Shown here one piece after another: positions 7,502 to 12,314 of a stretch of DNA of 12,314 nucleotides. This DNA comes from CAZKCK01 sp964552325 (GTDB taxonomy: Bacteria > Bacteroidota > Bacteroidia > Bacteroidales > TTA-H9). A program made the translations under genes and the position numbers. The notes under the pieces were generated by a model that worked only from the letters and a program-made list of their open reading frames with translations, did not search any database and was not told the origin of the DNA. The DNA lies in the NCBI GenBank assembly GCA_964552325.1, contig CAZKHA010000104.1, forward strand, positions 1 through 12,314. Reading direction: 5' to 3'. Positions within the stretch are counted from its first letter, which is position 1, and each line of letters starts with the position of its first letter.

Positions 7502-8485
7502 TTATTTTTTTGCCTGAATACCCTGGGGCGGATACCCAACGAAATACTTTTGCGATGACTCAACGCCCTTCATTCCCCTAAACCAGGCGTTTACACTAAA
7601 AATTAACACAGCAACCCATGCTGCCCGTATCAAGTTGAAATTATAAAAAGCCCAATGAATCTTCTCTCGCATGCTAAGCTCTTTCATCTTAAGCAATCGC
7701 ATCTTAACACGAGCCATGTGCATTAGTGGGTTTTTGGGCCACTTTATATAACCATAAAATTTATAATTCTGATATAGAATAATATAACTTCGTTTAAAGT
7801 AGAATTTATAGTTTTGATGATGGTAGTGATACACCCTTGCACGGTAATCATATACAATTTTATAGCCGGCTTCTAAAGCATCCTTTGCCCATAAGGTGTC
7901 TTCCGAGAACATTAAACGCCTGAAAGGAAGTTTCTCCTTGATGGTTTTTCGGTAGATGGCATTCACGTCATCCCAATTGCAATAGCTGTGTTGCTGTTTG
8001 CCTGACATTGATTTGAAATCTGCCGGATTGGAGAATTGAACACTGTATGGTTTGGCTTCGCTAGCAGGCCTGAACCATTGCAAGGGGTTTTTTAATTTAT
8101 CATGATTCACAATTTGTTGGCCGCAAACGCCTGCTACTTCTGGATCTTCGAAATGCTTGAGCATGGTTTCAATCCAATCGGGGCTGGCTGGAGTTGCGTC
8201 TTGAACGGTCATTACTACAAACGCACCACGAGCTAATTCAACTCCAAGGTTTCGTGTATCGCCATGGTTAAACTCTTTGGGAGGCAGGTTGATAAGCCTT
8301 ACAGGATAATTGGCTAATAATTCGAGGGTTCCATCAGTTGATCCTGAATCAATTACAATGACCTCCATTTTATTGGCCACAGTTTGCGAAAATATACCGT
8401 CAAGGCAAGATTTTAGGGTATCTATGCCGTTTTTTACGGGGATAATTACCGATACTTCAACGTTAGCAAGTGTTTGGTTAGCCAT
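7502..8485 (-). CDS. GT2 family glycosyltransferase, rhamnosyltransferase-like
   Basis: This GT-A enzyme of 327 residues has the pattern of the RfbN-type rhamnosyltransferase group: VSVIIPVKNG (11-20), VIDSGSTDGT (44-53), EFNHGDTRNLG (71-81) and, in place of a classical DXD, VQDATPASPDW (94-104), with MFSEDTLWA (192-200) giving the ED catalytic pair Glu195/Asp196. HGxTRN together with QDA is usual in that group, so the altered DXD is not a defect. After the catalytic domain comes a very aromatic, basic segment (about 214-249) in which QNYKFY occurs twice, then a hydrophobic stretch (AAWVAVLIFSVNAWF, 288-302) that may contact the membrane. No dTDP-rhamnose genes are in the window, so rhamnose as donor is only suggested by resemblance. 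It begins six bases after the upstream GT2. Confidence 0.85.
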   Translation of the reverse strand: MANQTLANVEVSVIIPVKNGIDTLKSCLDGIFSQTVANKMEVIVIDSGSTDGTLELLANYPVRLINLPPKEFNHGDTRNLGVELARGAFVVMTVQDATPASPDWIETMLKHFEDPEVAGVCGQQIVNHDKLKNPLQWFRPASEAKPYSVQFSNPADFKSMSGKQQHSYCNWDDVNAIYRKTIKEKLPFRRLMFSEDTLWAKDALEAGYKIVYDYRARVYHYHHQNYKFYFKRSYIILYQNYKFYGYIKWPKNPLMHMARVKMRLLKMKELSMREKIHWAFYNFNLIRAAWVAVLIFSVNAWFRGMKGVESSQKYFVGYPPQGIQAKK

Positions 8486-8491
8486 AAGAAA

Positions 8492-9508
8492 TTAGGTTTG
8501 CGTGTAATAATGTCTTCCGATATTCGAGGTTATTCGCCGCTTCTTTATTAAGCGATCGATGAAACCCGCAACAAAAGCGAGCTTATTTAAGCGGAGCACC
8601 ATTAAACCAAGCAAGAAATACGTTTTGACAACGAAACGCAATGAAAATATCTTGTTTTTAAACCCATACATAACCACTTCATGCGCAATAGCTGCGTGGA
8701 GAGATTTAACAGCGCCTATCACCACATTTGTCCCCAAAACACGCAAACCTTCCAAAACATCCTTGTCAGATTTATGCACCAAGTTTTCGGCATGCGAAAT
8801 AAAAATTGTTCTTCGGCTATTTATTTTGGCAGGTGAACTTATTTCGTTTTGGCTAATGCTTCCTGTTTCGTGCTGACGGTAAAAGATATCTGGCTTTAGG
8901 TGGTAAAATTTGCTATAATTCAAGCCTAATTCGAATGCTTTTAAATGAAAATCAACATCTTGCCAGCAGGCAAGGCCTTCAGTAAACCCAACCAGCTTAT
9001 CTATTGCCTTTCGGCTCCAAATAGGGCCAGAGGTTTGCCAAACAGCATCAAGCTTCAGAAAACGATGCAAATCGGGTTCGCTGTTGGCTATATTCCAAAG
9101 CTTATTCGCATTTTGTGGTGTGCCAAAAAACATTAGCATTGGGAAAACCCAGAAATCGAGTTCGGGCTCTGCTTCAATTGTTTTCAGCCGCTGTTCAAGG
9201 CAAAAAGGTGCCAATAAATCATCTGAATCAAGAAAGAGCAAAAAATCGCCTTTTGACTTTTGGATACCGATATTTCTGCAAACAGGCGCACCCCCTACGG
9301 TTTGCGTGCGTTTAAAGTATTGAATTCTAGCGTCAACTTGGGTATATTCTAAGCCGATCCGATCGCTGTTATCCAATGATCCATCGTCCACCACAATTGC
9401 TTCCCAATTTGGATAAGACTGTCTGCTCACTGACTCCAAGGTTTCCTTTAAAAGGTCACCTCTGTTGAAGTTAGGGATAATTATTGAAACGAGCCTATCA
9501 GTATTCAT
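8492..9508 (-). CDS. GT2 family glycosyltransferase
   Basis: This is a GT-A glycosyltransferase of 338 residues. Motifs in order: LVSIIIPNFNRGDLLKETL (6-24), VVDDGSLDNS (39-48), GGAPVCRNIG (72-81), the metal-binding LFLDSDD (Asp94, Asp96), and ACWQDVDFHLK (180-190), where Gln183-Asp184 replaces the common Glu-Asp pair. RQHETGSIS (211-219) is the conserved RxH region after the active site. The C-terminal third is hydrophobic around 289-318 and then strongly basic (RLIKKRR, 319-325), consistent with a membrane-associated tail. The gap of 33 bp to the upstream gene is one of the larger ones in the locus, with no hairpin in it. The gene ends six bases before the next. Sugar specificity unknown. 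Confidence 0.9.
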   Translation of the reverse strand: MNTDRLVSIIIPNFNRGDLLKETLESVSRQSYPNWEAIVVDDGSLDNSDRIGLEYTQVDARIQYFKRTQTVGGAPVCRNIGIQKSKGDFLLFLDSDDLLAPFCLEQRLKTIEAEPELDFWVFPMLMFFGTPQNANKLWNIANSEPDLHRFLKLDAVWQTSGPIWSRKAIDKLVGFTEGLACWQDVDFHLKAFELGLNYSKFYHLKPDIFYRQHETGSISQNEISSPAKINSRRTIFISHAENLVHKSDKDVLEGLRVLGTNVVIGAVKSLHAAIAHEVVMYGFKNKIFSLRFVVKTYFLLGLMVLRLNKLAFVAGFIDRLIKKRRITSNIGRHYYTQT

Positions 9509-9541
9509 TGCGAAAGCTATTGTTATGGTGAAATTTAAGAA

Positions 9542-10576
9542 CTATTTCGTATCCGATTTTTTAAACACCTGCTTTATTGTTACCCCAAACTTCACCAGGC
9601 GTTTACCGAGTATTGGAAAAAGCAATAAGCGATATGTTTTGGGGTTTTTCCAACCGCAGCGAAGTATTTCTGACCCATATTGTTTGAATAAGGCCCAATC
9701 GCCGGCATTCAAAACCAATGCGTACATATATTGCAAGTCTTCACGAACCACCTTGCCATTGGGTTTCTCCTCTTGCTTTTTTTCGATCGGCTTTTCGCTT
9801 GGAGGAGGTGGAACGGGCTCGCCCCGCATAATTGGGTCGCTACCAGTTGTAAGGCGTTCTTTAGAATAAGCTTGGAGCAAATTCCTGAAATGCTGAATTT
9901 TATTGGCATGACGACTGGTGGCCGACTGGCCATGGATACGCATATAATACGTGCAACTATTCAATACGCCAATCTTATACTTTTCAAGCAAGCGCATCCA
10001 TAAGTCATTATCTTCAGAAACTATATATTCGGGTCTATAGCATCCTATTTCAACAACTTCGGCACGTCTAAAGCAGGCTGTGCCATGTACCACTGGGCTT
10101 GCCGAATCGGCCCGGAAATCTTGCAAGGTCAACTCAACCATAGGCCTTTCCTTGAAAAACTTATTTTGTGGCAAGCGAAAATCATAGGCTATCAAACCTT
10201 TGGCGGTCATGAAAGCCTGCTGCCCACATACCATTACAAAATCAGGATGTTGCTCCAAGAAATCAACTTGGATTTTTATAGAGTCGGGTGTTGAAATATC
10301 ATCGGCATCGTGCCTACGCACATATTTGCCCTTAGCAACCTTTAAGCCATTGTTTAGCGAACGTGCCACGCCTTGATTTTCCTGTTTTATGGCAACTATA
10401 CGCTTATCGGTATAGGAATCAATAATGTCTTGGGTATCATCCTTTGAGCCATCGTTTACAATGATTAGCTCAAGGTTTGCGTACGACTGTGCCAAAATAC
10501 AATCAATAGCAGGTCTCAAATAATCCCTGCCATTGTAAACTGGCATTAAAACACTTACTAAGGGTTGATTGTCCAT
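9542..10576 (-). CDS. GT2 family glycosyltransferase with proline-rich linker
   Basis: This is a GT-A enzyme of 344 residues. The catalytic domain (about 1-245) shows PLVSVLMPVYNGRDYL (5-20), IVNDGSKDDT (39-48), the DXD motif as RHDADD (Asp90-Asp92) and YIVSEDNDLWMRL (184-196), with the catalytic Glu188-Asp189. MRIHGQSAT (212-220) is the usual RxH region. A striking hydrophilic linker follows, RGEPVPPPPSEKP then IEKKQEEKP (251-272), joining a separate tail of about 70 residues (REDLQYMYALVLNAGDWALF, then a basic hydrophobic end). Such a charged, proline-rich hinge is unusual inside a small GT2 and suggests that the tail folds on its own. The gene begins eight bases after wzt and is the first glycosyltransferase after the exporter. 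Donor and acceptor unknown. Confidence 0.9.
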   Translation of the reverse strand: MDNQPLVSVLMPVYNGRDYLRPAIDCILAQSYANLELIIVNDGSKDDTQDIIDSYTDKRIVAIKQENQGVARSLNNGLKVAKGKYVRRHDADDISTPDSIKIQVDFLEQHPDFVMVCGQQAFMTAKGLIAYDFRLPQNKFFKERPMVELTLQDFRADSASPVVHGTACFRRAEVVEIGCYRPEYIVSEDNDLWMRLLEKYKIGVLNSCTYYMRIHGQSATSRHANKIQHFRNLLQAYSKERLTTGSDPIMRGEPVPPPPSEKPIEKKQEEKPNGKVVREDLQYMYALVLNAGDWALFKQYGSEILRCGWKNPKTYRLLLFPILGKRLVKFGVTIKQVFKKSDTK

Positions 10577-10584
10577 GGTTTAGC

Positions 10585-11841
10585 TTATTGAAATTTCCAA
10601 GCAGATTTTGTAACAACTTTTGCTCTTTTATCAAAGGGGAATGGCCGCAAAATATACGAATCGCCCTGTTTGATGTTGAACCGGATGCAATTTTCAATGT
10701 AATCGAAGGTTCCATATTTATTGCCCAACCAAAGCGAAATATAGTACGTGCCAGGTGCATAGCATATATCTTTTATCTCGACAGCAACCTTAACCAGTTT
10801 GTCCTTTTTAATCTCTTTCATCTCGAAGGCTGCATCAGCATTGGTGATATGGCCAATAAACTCATTCGAATCGCTTCGAATATCGAGGCTTAAGTCGGCA
10901 TAATCCATGTTTTCTTTAGCAATAAACTCGGCTTGTACAAAAAGCGACTCGCCTAAGAAGGCTTCATCGGTTTCTTTTCCAACAGTGTTGGTCATGTAGT
11001 ACTTCTGGAACTCTACCAAACGGGTACCACTGCGCTTAAGTTCGTTCTCGTTTACGGAGGCTTTTTTATAGGCTGAGGTAATATCGTGGATAGGCCCAGC
11101 CATTTTAAGCATGCCATTTTGAAGCAAAATCCCCTTTGTGCAAAGCTGTTCAACGGCCGTAAGGTTATGGCTTACAAAAAGCACGGTACGGCCACTGCGT
11201 GAAACCGACTGCATTTTGCCGATGGCTTTCTTCTGGAATTCAGCATCGCCAACGGCCAAAACTTCGTCAACTATAAGTATTTCGGGTTCTAGATGAGCTG
11301 CTACTGCAAAGGCCAATCGTACATACATTCCCGACGAATAGCGTTTTACGGGTGTATCAACGTATTTTGCAACACCTGAAAACTCAACTATTTCGTCGAA
11401 TTTTGATACAATCTCCTTTTTGGTCATTCCCAATATGGCACCATTCAAATAAATATTCTCTTTTCCGGTGAGCTCTGGATGAAAGCCCGTTCCAACCTCC
11501 AAGAGTGATGCTATACGCCCTTTTACCTTTATTTCGCCCGTGGTTGGAGCCGTAACGCGTGATAGGAGCTTAAGAAGGGTTGATTTACCAGCCCCATTTT
11601 TGCCTACAACACCCAAGACTTCACCATCATTCAAATCGAAACTTATATTGCGCAAAGCCCAAACGTATTCTCCATCACGGCTGTTGAGTGTGTTAGCCAC
11701 CCCAACTTTTCGGGTTGGATCTTCCTTGCCCCTGATTTTGGCCATAAACCGATTCAAATCATGGCTTAATGTGCCCGTACCTACAACGCCTAAACGGTAT
11801 TGTTTCGACACATCTTCAAATCTGATAACTGTTTCAGACAT
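10585..11841 (-). CDS. wzt: Polysaccharide ABC exporter ATPase with C-terminal glycan-recognition domain
   Basis: This is the 418-residue ATPase partner of the permease gene just upstream. It powers export of lipid-linked polysaccharide across the inner membrane. The nucleotide-binding domain has Walker A GKNGAGKST (80-88), signature YSSGM (168-172), Walker B EILIVDEVLAVGD (187-199) and the switch histidine in VSHN (His225). Before Walker A lies a long segment with GTGTLSHDLNRF (21-32) and EYVWALRNISF (58-68), typical of Bacteroidota Wzt proteins. Residues from about 270 on form a beta-rich domain (FVQAEFIAKE, LSLDIRS, GTYYISLWLG), matching in length and position the C-terminal domain that in E. 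coli O8/O9a Wzt binds the modified non-reducing end of the chain. TagH/KpsT-type short ATPases lack this domain. It lies 39 bp after the permease gene. Confidence 0.93.
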   Translation of the reverse strand: MSETVIRFEDVSKQYRLGVVGTGTLSHDLNRFMAKIRGKEDPTRKVGVANTLNSRDGEYVWALRNISFDLNDGEVLGVVGKNGAGKSTLLKLLSRVTAPTTGEIKVKGRIASLLEVGTGFHPELTGKENIYLNGAILGMTKKEIVSKFDEIVEFSGVAKYVDTPVKRYSSGMYVRLAFAVAAHLEPEILIVDEVLAVGDAEFQKKAIGKMQSVSRSGRTVLFVSHNLTAVEQLCTKGILLQNGMLKMAGPIHDITSAYKKASVNENELKRSGTRLVEFQKYYMTNTVGKETDEAFLGESLFVQAEFIAKENMDYADLSLDIRSDSNEFIGHITNADAAFEMKEIKKDKLVKVAVEIKDICYAPGTYYISLWLGNKYGTFDYIENCIRFNIKQGDSYILRPFPFDKRAKVVTKSAWKFQ

Positions 11842-11880
11842 AATTCACTGTTTAATAATTTGAACTCAAACTCAACAAGC

Positions 11881-12314
11881 TTATACCGTATCCATAAAGG
11901 TTTTTTCGACCTTATTAAAGATAAGGATACCCAATGCAAGCAAAACTACTGTAAAGCCAAAGCTATAAAGCAATTGCAAATAGTTAACTTCTCCAACACC
12001 CAGCAATACGGTTTTAAACGTCTCAACAATTGAAGTCATAGGGTTTGCTATAACAAGCATCTTGTATTTTTCGGGAATGCGAGACAAGGGGTAAATAACC
12101 GGAGTTGCATACATCCACAGGGTTACTCCAAAAGTTACCAAGTGAACCAAGTCGCGGTATTTAGTGGTAAGCGATGAAATAATTATTCCAAAGCCCAACC
12201 CCATGCCTGCAATAAGTAATATTAGGATTGGAATAAGTAACACGCCTATGCCAGGAGCAACATGCGAACCCTTAAGCATGAAATAGGCCAAGAAAAACAG
12301 CAAGAAAATAAACT
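11881..12314 (-). CDS. wzm: Polysaccharide ABC exporter permease, C-terminal part (Wzm/TagG type)
   Basis: Only the last 143 or so residues are visible; the frame runs open through the right edge, so the true start is outside the window. The leucine codon TTG at 12303 is internal and not a start. The segment has about four hydrophobic spans: FIFLLFFLAYFML, VLLIPILILLIAGMGLGFGII, VHLVTFGVTLWMYATPVIYP and LQLLYSFGFTVVLLALGILIF. SSLTTKYRDL, ATPVIYPLSRIPEKYK and the ending FNKVEKTFMDTV are strongly characteristic of ABC-2 polysaccharide exporters. With the adjoining Wzt it should form the dimeric channel that moves undecaprenyl-linked glycan to the periplasm. The pairing with a long Wzt supports an O-antigen or similar substrate over teichoic acid. 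Confidence 0.93.
   Translation of the reverse strand, partial: FIFLLFFLAYFMLKGSHVAPGIGVLLIPILILLIAGMGLGFGIIISSLTTKYRDLVHLVTFGVTLWMYATPVIYPLSRIPEKYKMLVIANPMTSIVETFKTVLLGVGEVNYLQLLYSFGFTVVLLALGILIFNKVEKTFMDTV

Noticed and set aside
7502..8485. Inactive GT2 because the DXD motif is missing
   Set aside because: The HGxTRN plus QDA pattern is normal for rhamnosyltransferase-like GT2 enzymes, and the ED catalytic pair is present.
9465..9869. A 134-codon open frame on the plus strand
   Set aside because: It is antisense to two conserved GT2 genes; its glycine-rich part is only the reverse of the proline-rich linker codons.
11859..11870. Short inverted repeat TTTGA-AC-TCAAA between wzm and wzt
   Set aside because: Arms of five bases are too short to support a hairpin or operator, and the genes on both sides belong to one operon.
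12301..12303. Start codon for the permease at 12303
   Set aside because: The codon is TTG (Leu) and the same frame continues upstream as Phe-Ile-Phe-Leu to the window edge, so the gene is cut there and does not start there.

Overview
The window is a tightly packed part of a surface-polysaccharide (O-antigen or capsule type) biosynthesis and export locus. All 13 recognisable genes lie on the minus strand, so the locus reads from the right end of the window to the left. The gaps between genes are 1-39 bp, with one 4-bp overlap, so this looks like the middle of one long operon. Its promoter and first genes lie beyond the right edge, and its last genes lie beyond the left edge. No stretch over 300 bases lacks a gene. 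I see no RNA gene, insertion sequence, CRISPR array, attachment site or convincing terminator.

The organism is probably a member of Bacteroidota (inference). The DNA is moderately AT-rich, most genes have no strong Shine-Dalgarno sequence, and the proteins read like Bacteroidota versions of their families. Examples are the long N-terminal segment of the Wzt ATPase, the NKVEKTFMDTV end of the Wzm permease, and the HPIQYNAPMF start of one glycosyltransferase. I cannot place it below phylum level.

Layout in transcription order, right to left: (1) an ABC-2 permease of Wzm/TagG type, cut by the right edge; (2) its ATPase Wzt, with a C-terminal extension of the carbohydrate-recognition type; (3) four GT2 glycosyltransferases in a row (10576 to 6603), the third resembling rhamnosyltransferases; (4) a left-handed beta-helix (hexapeptide) O-acetyltransferase; (5) a fifth GT2; (6) a GT4-like GT-B glycosyltransferase; (7) a UDP-sugar epimerase, most like UDP-glucuronate 4-epimerase; (8) two more GT-B enzymes (GT4-like, then GT4); (9) the N-terminus of a multi-spanning membrane protein cut by the left edge.

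Expected joint function (inference from family knowledge): eight glycosyltransferases build an oligosaccharide or polymer on a lipid carrier at the inner face of the cytoplasmic membrane. The epimerase probably supplies UDP-galacturonate, the acetyltransferase decorates a sugar, and Wzm/Wzt exports the product after the Wzt C-terminal domain recognises it. The genes that make the lipid-linked primer and most nucleotide sugars are not here.

I did not find a convincing undescribed system. This is an ordinary though gene-rich glycan locus. The points most worth a second look are a proline-rich linker inside one GT2, two GT-B enzymes lacking the usual EX7E motif, the unidentified membrane protein at the left edge, and what the long Wzt implies about chain termination.
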